Below are positions 1-9,078 of a DNA stretch of 64,000 nucleotides, in pieces. The position numbers were made by a program, and so were the translations under genes. The stretch is from CAWEQW01 sp963811365. GTDB lineage: Bacteria > Actinomycetota > Actinomycetes > Propionibacteriales > Nocardioidaceae. Below the pieces are notes generated by a model. That model searched no databases, had not been told where the DNA came from, and was given only the letters and a program-made list of their open reading frames with translations. Where the stretch lies: NCBI GenBank assembly GCA_963811365.1, contig CAWEQW010000003.1, forward strand, positions 124,001 to 188,000, read 5' to 3'. Numbering within the stretch: position 1 is the stretch's first letter; every line of letters starts with the position of its first letter.

Positions 1-91
1 ACCAGGTGGTGGCGCCGGCGACGACCAGCGCCAGAGCCATGACGGCGCCGATGAACAGCCGGAGATGAGCGCGAAGACGCGCGAGATGCAT
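1..91 (-). CDS. N-terminus of a secreted or membrane protein (partial)
   Basis: Reading the minus strand, an ATG at 91-89 opens a frame with no stop to the window edge. It gives about 30 residues: a basic start (MHLARLRAHLRL) followed by a hydrophobic stretch (FIGAVMALALVVAGA), typical of a signal peptide or membrane anchor. A G-rich ribosome-binding stretch lies just upstream on that strand. The gene is transcribed away from argC, so the 92-329 gap holds both promoters. The rest is outside the window and no function can be assigned. Confidence 0.5.
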   Translation of the reverse strand, partial: MHLARLRAHLRLFIGAVMALALVVAGATTW

Positions 92-305
92 GATGATTCC
101 CCCAGTTGGTGAACGGCCCGATCCGGCCGACGGCAGACATCTTGCTGGTCGGCGCCGACAATTGCCAGTGGTTCCAGCCTCCGATCTCTGCGAGACCTGC
201 CGGACCAGCCCGCCGGTTCGCCCTCGCGTCCAGCGGGCAGGAACCGGGCATGTCGTGCGCGGGCGTCGGCCGGAGCGGCGACCGGGGTGGCACCGCGCAC
301 CCAGT

Positions 306-340
306 TAGAGTCGCTATGCAGGAGCGTGTATGGTCATGCA
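306..340 (+). promoter_or_regulatory. argC promoter region with candidate ArgR operator (ARG box)
   Basis: TAGAGT at 306-311 fits an actinobacterial -10; no convincing -35 is visible. Downstream, TGTAT-GGTC-ATGCA at 327-340 fits the general ARG-box pattern TGNAT-N4-ATNCA and overlaps the argC start codon. A further half-site ATGCA lies at 316-320. The ribosome-binding site AGGAG (320-324) sits between the half-sites. ArgR bound here would block transcription or initiation, matching an argR gene in the same operon. Inferred from motif fit only. Confidence 0.45.
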
Positions 341-1373
341 AGTGAGTCGTCAGTTCCGGGTCGCCGTCGCGGGCGCCAGCGGGTATGCCGGTGGGGAGGT
401 GCTGCGACTGCTGCTCGGGCATCCCCACGTCACCGTCGGAGCGCTGACCGGTGGCTCCAACGCAGGCGAGCCCCTCGGCCGGCTGCAACCGCATCTCGTC
501 CCGCTCGCCGACCGGCTCCTCGAGCCCACCACCTCCGAGGTCCTCGCCGGCCACGACGTGGTCTTCCTCGGCCTGCCGCACGGCCAGTCCGCCGAGGTGG
601 CCGCCCAGCTGCCCGACGACTGCGTGGTGGTCGACTGCGGCGCGGACTTCCGGCTGACCGACCCTGCGCAGTGGGAGCGCTTCTACGGCGGTGCGCACGC
701 CGGGTCGTGGCCGTACGGCCTCCCCGAGCTCGCCGGCCTCCGGGAGCAGCTCGCCGGGGCCACCCGCATCGCGGTGCCGGGCTGCTACCCGACCGTCTCC
801 ACGCTGGCCCTGGCGCCCGCGGTGGCGGCCGGGCTGGTCGCCGAGGACGACGTCGTGGTGGTGGCCGCATCCGGCACCTCGGGCGCCGGCAAGGCTGCGA
901 AGCCGCACCTGCTCGGCTCGGAGGTGATGGGGTCCGCGAGCGCGTACGCCGTCGGCGGCACCCACCGGCACACCCCCGAGATCCTCCAGAACCTCAGCCT
1001 GCTGACCGACCGGAAGGTGCGTGTCTCCTTCACGCCGCTCCTGGTCCCGATGCCTCGCGGCATCCTCGCCACCTGCTCGGCGCCCTCGACCGTCGACGCC
1101 GAGGAGGCCTACGCCGTGTACACCAAGGCGTACGCGGACGAGCCGTTCGTCCACGTGCTCCCGGTGGGCCAGTGGCCGCAGACCAAAGCGGTGCTCGGCT
1201 CCAACGCGGTGCACGTGCAGGTCACGGTCGACGCCGACGCCGGCCGCCTCGTCGCCGTGGCCGCCGTCGACAACCTCGCGAAGGGCACGGGGGGCGCGGC
1301 GGTGCAGTGCATGAACCTGGCGCTCGGCATTCCGGAGACCACCGGCCTCGGCACCGTGGGGCTCGCGCCGTGA
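330..1373 (+). CDS. argC: N-acetyl-gamma-glutamyl-phosphate reductase
   Basis: Third step of arginine synthesis: NADPH-dependent reduction of N-acetylglutamyl phosphate to the semialdehyde. The 347-residue protein has the N-terminal nucleotide-binding motif GASGYAGGE (residues 15-23) and the catalytic cysteine in VPGCYPT (Cys152). Length is normal for the family. The ATG at 330 was chosen because AGGAG lies 5 bases upstream; an in-frame ATG at 336 is possible. It is the first gene of argCJBDFRGH, and its stop overlaps the argJ GTG (GTGA). Confidence 0.96.
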   Translation: MVMQVSRQFRVAVAGASGYAGGEVLRLLLGHPHVTVGALTGGSNAGEPLGRLQPHLVPLADRLLEPTTSEVLAGHDVVFLGLPHGQSAEVAAQLPDDCVVVDCGADFRLTDPAQWERFYGGAHAGSWPYGLPELAGLREQLAGATRIAVPGCYPTVSTLALAPAVAAGLVAEDDVVVVAASGTSGAGKAAKPHLLGSEVMGSASAYAVGGTHRHTPEILQNLSLLTDRKVRVSFTPLLVPMPRGILATCSAPSTVDAEEAYAVYTKAYADEPFVHVLPVGQWPQTKAVLGSNAVHVQVTVDADAGRLVAVAAVDNLAKGTGGAAVQCMNLALGIPETTGLGTVGLAP

Positions 1374-2521
1374 GCGTCACCGCGCCGCGGGGCTTCCGGG
1401 CGGCCGGCGTCGCCGCGGGGTTGAAGGCCTCCGGAGCCAAGGACGTCGCGCTCGTCGTCAACGACGGTCCGGCGTTCGCCTCGGCGAGCGTGTTCACCGC
1501 CAACCGGTGCAAGGCCAACCCGGTGCTGTGGAGCCAGGAGGTGGTCAAGGACGGTGTCGTCCGCGCCGTCGTGCTCAACTCCGGAGGCGCCAACTGCTAC
1601 ACGGGCGCGGAAGGCTTCCAGACCACGCACGCAGTGGCCGAGCAGGTGGCCTCCGGACTGGGCGCGGGCGCCATCGACGTCGTGGTCTGCTCCACCGGCC
1701 TCATCGGGCTGCGCAACGACCGGGCGACGGTCCTGGCCGGTGTCGACGGGGCGCTCGCCGGTCTGTCGGACGACGGTGGCGTCGACGCCGCGGAGGCGAT
1801 CATGACCACCGACTCGGTGAGCAAGCAGGTGGTCGTCGAGGGCAGCGGCTGGAGTGTCGGCGGGATGGCCAAGGGCGCCGGGATGCTCGCGCCGCAGCTG
1901 GCCACCATGCTCGTCGTGCTCACCACGGACGCCGTGGCGGACTCCGAGACCGCCGACCGGGCGCTGCGGGCCGCGACCCGGGTCAGCTTCGACCGGCTGG
2001 ACTCGGACGGCTGCATGTCCACCAACGACACCGTCACCCTGCTCTGCAGCGGCGCCTCCGGAACCACCCCCACCGAGGCCGACCTGACCGAGGCGGTCAC
2101 CCGCGCCTGCACGGACCTGGCGATGCAGCTGCTGGGCGACGCCGAGGGCGCCGACCACGAGATCGCCATCACGGTGGTGGAGGCGGCCAGCGAGGACGAC
2201 GCCGTCGAGGTCGGCCGGTCGGTGGCCCGCAGCAACCTGTTCAAGGCGGCGGTCTTCGGCCGGGACCCGAACTGGGGTCGGGTGCTGGCCTCCATCGGGA
2301 CCACGGGCGCGGCCTTCGACCCCGCGGACCTCGACGTGGCGATGAACGGCGTGTGGGTGTGCCGCGGCTCCGAGCCCGCGGAGCCGCCCGAGCTCGTCGA
2401 CCTGACCGGTCGCGAGGTGTCGGTGACGATCGTCCTCAAGGCCGGTGGCGAGCGCGCCACCGTCTGGACCAACGACCTGACCCACGCCTACGTCCACGAG
2501 AACTCCGCCTACTCGAGCTGA
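1370..2521 (+). CDS. argJ: Bifunctional glutamate N-acetyltransferase / ornithine acetyltransferase
   Basis: Transfers acetyl from N-acetylornithine to glutamate, closing the acetyl cycle; some members also use acetyl-CoA. The GTG start overlaps the argC stop (GTGA) and gives 383 residues. The autocleavage site is visible in PQLATMLVVL: cleavage between Ala178 and Thr179 frees the nucleophilic Thr of the beta chain. KGAGML precedes it and the conserved GRDPNWGR segment follows. Translational coupling with argC is likely. Whether it is mono- or bifunctional cannot be read from the sequence. Confidence 0.95.
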   Translation: MSVTAPRGFRAAGVAAGLKASGAKDVALVVNDGPAFASASVFTANRCKANPVLWSQEVVKDGVVRAVVLNSGGANCYTGAEGFQTTHAVAEQVASGLGAGAIDVVVCSTGLIGLRNDRATVLAGVDGALAGLSDDGGVDAAEAIMTTDSVSKQVVVEGSGWSVGGMAKGAGMLAPQLATMLVVLTTDAVADSETADRALRAATRVSFDRLDSDGCMSTNDTVTLLCSGASGTTPTEADLTEAVTRACTDLAMQLLGDAEGADHEIAITVVEAASEDDAVEVGRSVARSNLFKAAVFGRDPNWGRVLASIGTTGAAFDPADLDVAMNGVWVCRGSEPAEPPELVDLTGREVSVTIVLKAGGERATVWTNDLTHAYVHENSAYSS

Positions 2522-2534
2522 GACTGGAGCACCG

Positions 2535-3503
2535 ATGAGCACCCCGCACACCGCCGACCCCGTGGTGCGCTGGCAGGCGGCCACGGACAAGGCCGCCACG
2601 CTGGCCGAGGCCCTGCCGTGGCTGGAGCGGTACCACGGGAAGACGATCGTCGTGAAGTACGGCGGCAACGCGATGACCGACGACGCGCTCAAGCGGGCGT
2701 TCGCCGAGGACATCGTGTTCCTGCGCTACGCGGGCTTCCACCCGGTCGTCGTGCACGGCGGCGGACCGCAGATCTCCGCGATGCTCGACCGGCTCGGGAT
2801 CGAGTCGGAGTTCCGCGGTGGCCTGCGGGTGACCACGCCCGAGGCGATGGAGGTCGTCCGGATGGTGCTCGTGGGCCAGGTCGGCCGGGAGCTGGTCGGG
2901 CTGCTCAACCAGCACGGGCCGCTGGCGGTGGGGCTCTCCGGCGAGGACGCCGGCCTCTTCACCGCCCGGCGCACCGGCGCTGTCGTCGACGGGGAGGAGA
3001 CCGACCTCGGCCTCGTGGGAGAGGTGGCCACGGTGCGGCCGGAGGCGGTCCGCGACCTGATCGGGGCCGGACGGATCCCGGTCATCTCCTCAGTGGCGCC
3101 GGACGTCGACGGGGTGGTGCACAACGTCAACGCGGACACCGCGGCCGCCGCGCTCGCCGTGGCGCTGGAGGCCGAGAAGCTCCTGGTGCTCACCGACGTC
3201 GAAGGCCTGTTCCGCGACTGGCCGCACAGCACCGACGTGATCGGTGAGATCAGCCCGGAGGAGCTCGACACCCTGATGCCGACGCTCGCGAGCGGCATGG
3301 TGCCGAAGATGAGGGCCTGCCTGTCCGCCGTCCAGCACGGCGTGCCGCGCGCCACCGTCGTGGACGGCCGCGAGCCGCACGCCGTGCTGCTGGAGATCTT
3401 CACCGACGAGGGCGTCGGCACCCAGGTCCTTCCCGGGGTGCCGACGAAGGTCCGCAGGGCCCTGCGCGGGCCCGGTTCGCCGACGACGAAGGTGGTGGTC
3501 TGA
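2535..3503 (+). CDS. argB: Acetylglutamate kinase
   Basis: Phosphorylates N-acetylglutamate, usually the arginine-feedback-controlled step. The 322-residue protein shows the amino-acid kinase signatures: VKYGGNAM near the N-terminus, VVHGGGPQIS for phosphate binding, and the substrate-binding VNADTAAAALA with LLVLTDVEGL. The N-terminal helix before VKYGG suggests the hexameric, arginine-sensitive type (inference). The ATG at 2535 follows argJ by 13 bases, and its stop overlaps the argD start. Confidence 0.95.
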   Translation: MSTPHTADPVVRWQAATDKAATLAEALPWLERYHGKTIVVKYGGNAMTDDALKRAFAEDIVFLRYAGFHPVVVHGGGPQISAMLDRLGIESEFRGGLRVTTPEAMEVVRMVLVGQVGRELVGLLNQHGPLAVGLSGEDAGLFTARRTGAVVDGEETDLGLVGEVATVRPEAVRDLIGAGRIPVISSVAPDVDGVVHNVNADTAAAALAVALEAEKLLVLTDVEGLFRDWPHSTDVIGEISPEELDTLMPTLASGMVPKMRACLSAVQHGVPRATVVDGREPHAVLLEIFTDEGVGTQVLPGVPTKVRRALRGPGSPTTKVVV

Positions 3504-4702
3504 TGACCGGCGCACAGGAGGCCTGGACGCACCGCTACCGCGCGTCCCTGATGAACACCTTCGGCCCGCCGAAGCTGGTGCTCACGAAGGGGGCGGGGCC
3601 CTACGTCTGGGACGCCGACGGACGGCGCTACCTCGACCTCCTCGGCGGCATCGCTGTCAACTCGCTCGGCCACGCCCACCCGGCGCTGGTCTCGGCGGTC
3701 TGCGACCAGCTCCAGACCCTCGGCCACGTCTCGAACTTCTTCGCCACCGAGCCGCAGGTCGAGCTCGCCGAGCGGCTGCTCGACCTCCTGGGCGAGCCCG
3801 GGGAGCCCGCTGAGCGCGGACGGGTGTTCTTCGCGAACTCCGGCGCAGAGGCCAACGAGGCGGCCTTCAAGCTCACCCGGCGCACTGGTCGCACCCACGT
3901 CGTGTCCACCGAGGGCAGCTTCCACGGGCGGACGATGGGCGCGCTCGCGCTGACCGCCAAGGCGGCCTACCGCGAGCCCTTCGAGCCGCTGCCCGGCGAC
4001 GTCACCTTCGTGCCGTACGGCGATGCCGACGCGCTCGCCGCCGCGGTGACCGAGCGCACCGCCGCGGTGGTGCTCGAGCCGCTGCAGGGCGAGGCGGGCG
4101 TCGTGGTCCCGCCCGAGGACTACCTGGCGCGCGCCCGGGAGATCACGGCGACGCAGGGCGCGCTGCTGTGGCTCGACGAGGTGCAGACCGGCATGGGACG
4201 CACCGGGGACTGGTTCGCGCACGCCGAGAGCGGCGTTCGGGCCGACGTGGTCACCCTCGCCAAGGGGCTCGCCGGCGGGATCCCGATCGGCGCCTGCATC
4301 GCGCGGGGAGCCGCAGGTGGCCTGCTCGGACCCGGCAACCACGGCACGACGTTCGGCGGCAACCCGGTGGCTGCGGCTGCCGCGATCGCGGTGATCACCA
4401 CGATCGAGAAGGACGGTCTGCTCGCCCGGACCCGCGAGGTCGGCGAGCAGCTGCGGTCGGGGCTGGCCCACGAGCACGTGACCGAGGTGCGCGGCCGCGG
4501 CCTGCTCATCGGCCTGGACCTCGACGCGCCGGTGGCCGCGCAGGTGGCCGCGGCCGCCCTCGAGCGCGGGTTCATCGTCAACAGCTGCACCGACAACCGG
4601 ATCCGGCTGGCTCCTCCTCTGGTGCTCACCGGGGAGCAGGCGGACGACCTCGTCGCAGCGTGGCCGGAGATCCTCGAGGCCGGCTACCGGGCGGGCGCAT
4701 GA
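3503..4702 (+). CDS. argD: Acetylornithine aminotransferase
   Basis: PLP-dependent class III aminotransferase converting N-acetylglutamate semialdehyde plus glutamate to N-acetylornithine. 399 residues. Visible are NSGAEANEAAFKL (cofactor phosphate), SFHGRTMGAL, LWLDEVQTGMGRTG and the Schiff-base lysine in LAKGLAGGIPIGA (about Lys254). The ATG overlaps the argB stop, and its own stop overlaps the argF ATG (ATGA), consistent with a coupled operon. It may also act on succinyldiaminopimelate, as the family often does. Confidence 0.94.
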   Translation: MTGAQEAWTHRYRASLMNTFGPPKLVLTKGAGPYVWDADGRRYLDLLGGIAVNSLGHAHPALVSAVCDQLQTLGHVSNFFATEPQVELAERLLDLLGEPGEPAERGRVFFANSGAEANEAAFKLTRRTGRTHVVSTEGSFHGRTMGALALTAKAAYREPFEPLPGDVTFVPYGDADALAAAVTERTAAVVLEPLQGEAGVVVPPEDYLARAREITATQGALLWLDEVQTGMGRTGDWFAHAESGVRADVVTLAKGLAGGIPIGACIARGAAGGLLGPGNHGTTFGGNPVAAAAAIAVITTIEKDGLLARTREVGEQLRSGLAHEHVTEVRGRGLLIGLDLDAPVAAQVAAAALERGFIVNSCTDNRIRLAPPLVLTGEQADDLVAAWPEILEAGYRAGA

Positions 4703-5634
4703 CCCGGCACCTCCTGCGCGACGACGACCTGACGCCCGACGAGCAGGCCGAGGTGCTCGCCCTCGCGCACAGGCTCAAGGCGGACCGGTTCGCGGAGCGA
4801 CCCCTCGACGGACCGCGCAGCGTCGCACTCGTCTTCGACAAGCCGACCCTGCGCACCCAGGTGTCGTTCACGACCGGCGTGGCCGAGCTGGGCGGGTTCC
4901 CGATGGTGGTCGACGGCGGTCTCGCGCGGATCGGCGTGCGGGAGTCCGTCGCCGACACCGCCCGGGTCCTCGGGCGGCAGGCCGCCGCGGTCGTGTGGCG
5001 CACCTTCGAGCAGAGCCGGCTCGAGGAGATGGCGGCGCACGCGGGGGTGCCGGTGGTCAACGCGCTGACCGACCAGTTCCACCCCTGCCAGCTGCTCGCC
5101 GACCTGCTGACGGTCGAGGAGCACGTCGGGCGCCTCGCCGGCGTCACCCTGGCTTTCCTCGGCGACGGCGCCTCGAACATGGCGCACTCCTCGCTGCTCG
5201 CCGGTGCCACCGCCGGGCTGCACGTCCGGGTCAGCGGTCCGGACGGCTTCCGGCCAGACCCGGAGGTCCTGGCGCGCGCGGAGCAGATCGCCGCAGGCAC
5301 CGGCGGCTCGGCGTCGTACGTCGTGGGCCCTGCCGACGCGGTCCGGGGCGCCGACGTGGTGGTCACCGACACCTGGGTCTCGATGGGCAAGGAGGACGAG
5401 GCGGCCGATCGGTCCGCGCCGTTCCAGCCCTACGCTGTGACGCCGGCGCTCCTCGAGGGCGCCGCCCCCGACGCGCGGGTGATGCACTGCCTTCCGGCGT
5501 ACCGCGGCAAGGAGATCGCCGCGGAGGTCATCGACGGACCGCGCAGCCTCGTCTGGGACGAGGCGGAGAACCGCCTGCACGCACAGAAGGCCCTGCTCAC
5601 CTGGCTGCTCGCCGACCAGGGAGCACGACCGTGA
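4699..5634 (+). CDS. argF: Ornithine carbamoyltransferase
   Basis: Makes citrulline from ornithine and carbamoyl phosphate. 311 residues from the ATG overlapping the argD stop. N-terminal carbamoyl-phosphate domain, then HPCQLLADLLT, the ornithine loop DTWVSMGKE and HCLPAYRG are all conserved. Odd point: the usual STRTR phosphate loop reads T-L-R-T-Q (in DKPTLRTQVSF). The outer Ser and the last Arg of the canonical motif are therefore changed. The operon context and ornithine loop still support OTCase rather than another transcarbamylase. Confidence 0.92.
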   Translation: MTRHLLRDDDLTPDEQAEVLALAHRLKADRFAERPLDGPRSVALVFDKPTLRTQVSFTTGVAELGGFPMVVDGGLARIGVRESVADTARVLGRQAAAVVWRTFEQSRLEEMAAHAGVPVVNALTDQFHPCQLLADLLTVEEHVGRLAGVTLAFLGDGASNMAHSSLLAGATAGLHVRVSGPDGFRPDPEVLARAEQIAAGTGGSASYVVGPADAVRGADVVVTDTWVSMGKEDEAADRSAPFQPYAVTPALLEGAAPDARVMHCLPAYRGKEIAAEVIDGPRSLVWDEAENRLHAQKALLTWLLADQGARP

Positions 5635-6185
5635 CCGAGGGCCGGATCATCCCGATGACCAAGGGCGCACGCCAGCAGAAGATCGTGGACCTGCTCGGCA
5701 ACCACCACGTCCGGTCGCAGACCGAGCTCGCCGAGCTCCTCGCCGCCGAAGGGGTGAGCGTCACCCAGGCCACCCTGTCGCGAGACCTGGTCGAGCTCGA
5801 CGCGGTGAAGGTGCGGGTGCCGTCGGGGGCGCTCGTGTACGCCGTGCCCGCCGAGGGCGGTGACCGGACGCCGCGCACCGCCACCGAGACGCTGGCCTCC
5901 GGCAACCGGCTCGCCCGGCTGCTCGCCGAGCTGCTGGTGTCGGCGGACGCCTCGGCCAACCTGGCGCTGCTGCGCACCCCGCCCGGCGCGGCGCAGTTCC
6001 TGGCCTCGGCGTTCGACCGCGCCGGGTTCACCGACATCCTCGGCACGATCGCCGGCGACGACACGGTGCTCGTGATCAGCCGACGACCCGACGGCGGGCA
6101 GCAGCTCGCCGAGCGCTTCCTGGCCCTCGCGGACGGCACGGCGCACCCCGAGTCCCGCGACGGCGGCGACGGCGGTGAGCCGTGA
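5631..6185 (+). CDS. argR: Arginine repressor
   Basis: Arginine-responsive winged-helix repressor of the arg genes. 184 residues. The N-terminal DNA-binding domain includes VRSQTELAELLAAEGVSVTQATLSRDL, and the C-terminal arginine-binding oligomerisation domain shows LRTPPGAAQFLASAFD and GTIAGDDTVLVISR. The GTG at 5631 overlaps the argF stop and has GGAG 7 bases upstream. An ATG at 5655 would trim eight residues. Encoded within the operon it presumably controls, so autoregulation through the site near argC is likely. Confidence 0.93.
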   Translation: MTEGRIIPMTKGARQQKIVDLLGNHHVRSQTELAELLAAEGVSVTQATLSRDLVELDAVKVRVPSGALVYAVPAEGGDRTPRTATETLASGNRLARLLAELLVSADASANLALLRTPPGAAQFLASAFDRAGFTDILGTIAGDDTVLVISRRPDGGQQLAERFLALADGTAHPESRDGGDGGEP

Positions 6186-6238
6186 CGCTCCTCGTCGACC
6201 AGCCCTCGTCCACCCACCAGCGAAGGAACACACCCACC

Positions 6239-7666
6239 GTGAGCAAGGTCCTGACATCCCTGCCCGCCGGCGAGCGCGTCGGCATCGCCTTCTCCGGCGG
6301 CCTCGACACCTCAGTGGCGGTGGCCTGGATGCGGGAGAACGGCGCGGTGCCGTGCACCTACACCGCCGACATCGGCCAGTACGACGAGCACGACGTGTCC
6401 GGCGTGCCCGGGCGGGCGCTCGAGTACGGCGCCGAGCTCTCCCGCGCGGTGGACTGCCGTGGGATGCTCGTCGAGGAGGGCCTGGCCGCGCTCGCCTGCG
6501 GCGCCTTCCACATCCGCTCGGCCGGCCGCGCCTACTTCAACACCACCCCGCTGGGCCGCGCGGTCACCGGAACGATGCTGGTGCGCGCCATGCACGAGGA
6601 CGGCGTGGACATCTGGGGCGACGGCTCGACGTTCAAGGGCAACGACATCGAGCGGTTCTACCGCTACGGCCTGCTCGCCAACCCCCGGCTGCGGATCTAC
6701 AAGCCCTGGCTGGACGCCGACTTCGTCAGCCAGCTCGGCGGCCGGACCGAGATGAGCCAGTGGCTGCTGCAGCGCGGGCTGCCCTACCGGGACAGCCAGG
6801 AGAGGGCCTACTCCACCGACGCCAACATCTGGGGGGCCACCCACGAGGCGAAGACCCTGGAGCACCTCGACGTGTCCCTCGAGTCCGTCGAGCCGATCAT
6901 GGGCGTGAAGTTCTGGGACCCGAGCGTGGAGATCCCCACCGAGGACGTCACGATCCGGTTCGACCGCGGGCGCCCGGTGGCCGTGGACGGGAAGCCCTAC
7001 GACGACCCGGTCGAGCTGGTGCACGCCGTCAACGAGATCGGCGGACGCCACGGCCTGGGCATGTCGGACCAGATCGAGAACCGCATCATCGAGGCGAAGT
7101 CGCGTGGCATCTACGAGGCGCCCGGGATGGCGCTGCTGTGGATCACCTACGAACGGCTGCTCAACGCGATCCACAACGAGGACACGCTGGCCACCTACGC
7201 CTCCGAGGGCCGGCGTCTCGGTCGCCTGCTGTACGAGGGCCGGTGGCTCGACCCGCAGGCGCTGATGCTGCGTGAGTCGACCCAGCGATGGGTGGCCTCG
7301 GTGGTCACCGGCGAGGTCACCGTGCGGCTGCGTCGCGGAGAGGACTACACGGTGCTGCGGACCGACGGCCCGACGTTCTCCTACCACCCCGACAAGCTGT
7401 CGATGGAGCGGGTCGAGTCCGCGGCGTTCGGGCCCACGGACCGGATCGGCCAGCTCACGATGCGCAACCTCGACATCGCCGACTCCCGGTCCAAGCTGGA
7501 GCTCTACGCGACCCAGCCGGACGACCAGGGGCACGTCGTCGTCGAGCACGGCAACCTGCTCGGCACCCTCGAGCCGGGCGGCGCGGACCGGATCGCGAGC
7601 AACCCCGGGGCGAGTGACGACCCTGAGGCGCTCGACGCGGCGGCGATGGAGGCGGGCACCGACTGA
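6239..7666 (+). CDS. argG: Argininosuccinate synthase, long (E. coli) type
   Basis: Joins citrulline and aspartate with ATP. GTG at 6239 is preferred because GAAGGAA lies about 10 bases upstream; it gives 475 residues. An earlier in-frame GTG at 6182 would overlap argR and add 19 residues lacking family similarity. The P-loop FSGGLDTS is near residue 20; GDGSTFKGNDIERFYRYG and IGGRHGLGMSDQIENR follow. This is the long form seen in E. coli and some Streptomyces, not the roughly 400-residue form of mycobacteria, with an extra C-terminal tail. Confidence 0.94.
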   Translation: MSKVLTSLPAGERVGIAFSGGLDTSVAVAWMRENGAVPCTYTADIGQYDEHDVSGVPGRALEYGAELSRAVDCRGMLVEEGLAALACGAFHIRSAGRAYFNTTPLGRAVTGTMLVRAMHEDGVDIWGDGSTFKGNDIERFYRYGLLANPRLRIYKPWLDADFVSQLGGRTEMSQWLLQRGLPYRDSQERAYSTDANIWGATHEAKTLEHLDVSLESVEPIMGVKFWDPSVEIPTEDVTIRFDRGRPVAVDGKPYDDPVELVHAVNEIGGRHGLGMSDQIENRIIEAKSRGIYEAPGMALLWITYERLLNAIHNEDTLATYASEGRRLGRLLYEGRWLDPQALMLRESTQRWVASVVTGEVTVRLRRGEDYTVLRTDGPTFSYHPDKLSMERVESAAFGPTDRIGQLTMRNLDIADSRSKLELYATQPDDQGHVVVEHGNLLGTLEPGGADRIASNPGASDDPEALDAAAMEAGTD

Positions 7667-9078
7667 TGGCGACCAACACCGGTGCGCTGTGGGGTGGCCG
7701 GTTCGCGGGCGGGCCGAGCCCCGAGCTCGCGGCCCTGTCCAAGAGCACGCACTTCGACTGGCGGCTGGCGCCGTACGACCTGGCGGGCTCGCGGGCGCAC
7801 GCCCGGGTGCTGGCTCGCGCCGGCCTCCTCGACGAGCACGACCTGTCCCGGCTGCTCGACGGGATCGACACGCTCGACCGGCAGGTGCGCGACGGCGACT
7901 TCACCGCCGCGCCGGGGGACGAGGACGTCCACGGCGCCCTCGAGCGCGGGCTCGTCGACCTGCTCGGACCGGAGCTCGGTGGCCGGCTCCGGGCCGGGCG
8001 GTCGCGCAACGACCAGATCGCGACCCTGTTCAAGGTCTTCCTCCGCGACCACGCCCGCGTACTGGCCGCCCGGGTGCTCGACCTCGTCGACGCGCTCGCC
8101 GACCAGGCCGAGCAGCACCTCGGCGCCGTGATGCCCGGCCGCACGCATCTCCAGCACGCCCAGCCCGTGCTGCTGTCGCACCACCTGATGGCGCACGCCT
8201 GGCCGCTGCTGCGCGACGTCGGTCGGCTGCGCGACTGGGACGCGCGCGTCGCCGCCGACTCGCCGTACGGCGCCGGCGCACTCGCCGGCTCGTCCTTGGG
8301 GCTGGACCCCCAGCAGGTGGCCCGCGAGCTCGGCTTCTCGGGCTCGAGCGCGAACTCGATCGACGGCACGGCCGCCCGGGACTTCGTGGCGGAGTTCGCC
8401 TTCGTCGCCGCGATGGTCGGCGTGGACCTCTCGCGGCAGGCCGAGGAGGTGATCCTCTGGGCGACCAAGGAGTTCGGCTTCGTCGAGCTCGACGACGGCT
8501 ACTCGACCGGGTCGAGCATCATGCCGCAGAAGAAGAACCCCGACATCGCCGAGCTCGCGCGCGGCAAGTCCGGGCGGCTCGTGGGCAACCTCACCGGCCT
8601 GCTCGCGACCCTGAAGGCGCTGCCCCTCGCCTACAACCGGGACCTCCAGGAGGACAAGGAGCCGGTGCTCGACTCGGTCGACACCCTCGAGGTGCTGCTG
8701 CCGGCGTTCACGGGCATGGTCGCCACCCTGCGCTTCCGCACCGAGCGGATGGCGGAGCTCGCCCCACAGGGCTTCTCCCTCGCGACCGACGTCGCGGAGT
8801 GGCTGGTCCGCGAGGGGGTGCCGTTCCGCGAGGCCCACGAGCTCGCGGGTGCGTGCGTGCGGCGCTGCGAGGAGCTCGGCGCGGAGCTCGACGCGCTGTC
8901 GGACTCCGACTTCGCGGCGATCTCACCGCACCTCACCCCGAGCGTGCGCGAGGTCCTCACCGTCGAGGGCTCGGTAGCCTCCCGCTCCGGCCGTGGCGGC
9001 ACCGCCCCGGAACGGGTCGCCGAGCAGCTCGAGGAGCTGCGTGCCGTGGCCGCCCAGGACCGTGCCTGGCTTGCGTGA
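7666..9078 (+). CDS. argH: Argininosuccinate lyase
   Basis: Last arginine step: argininosuccinate to arginine and fumarate. 470 residues; the ATG overlaps the argG stop (ATGA). The superfamily signature GSSIMPQKKNPD is present, carrying the catalytic serine loop (Ser283/284). The N-terminal ALWGGRFAGG, TAGRSRND-type loop (RAGRSRNDQIAT) and GRTHLQHAQPV motifs are also conserved. It ends the arg operon and overlaps or abuts the next gene. Confidence 0.95.
   Translation: MATNTGALWGGRFAGGPSPELAALSKSTHFDWRLAPYDLAGSRAHARVLARAGLLDEHDLSRLLDGIDTLDRQVRDGDFTAAPGDEDVHGALERGLVDLLGPELGGRLRAGRSRNDQIATLFKVFLRDHARVLAARVLDLVDALADQAEQHLGAVMPGRTHLQHAQPVLLSHHLMAHAWPLLRDVGRLRDWDARVAADSPYGAGALAGSSLGLDPQQVARELGFSGSSANSIDGTAARDFVAEFAFVAAMVGVDLSRQAEEVILWATKEFGFVELDDGYSTGSSIMPQKKNPDIAELARGKSGRLVGNLTGLLATLKALPLAYNRDLQEDKEPVLDSVDTLEVLLPAFTGMVATLRFRTERMAELAPQGFSLATDVAEWLVREGVPFREAHELAGACVRRCEELGAELDALSDSDFAAISPHLTPSVREVLTVEGSVASRSGRGGTAPERVAEQLEELRAVAAQDRAWLA

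Noticed and set aside
1109..2713. Long minus-strand frame opposite argJ
   Set aside because: Shadow of argC, argJ and argB; no ribosome-binding site or family motif.
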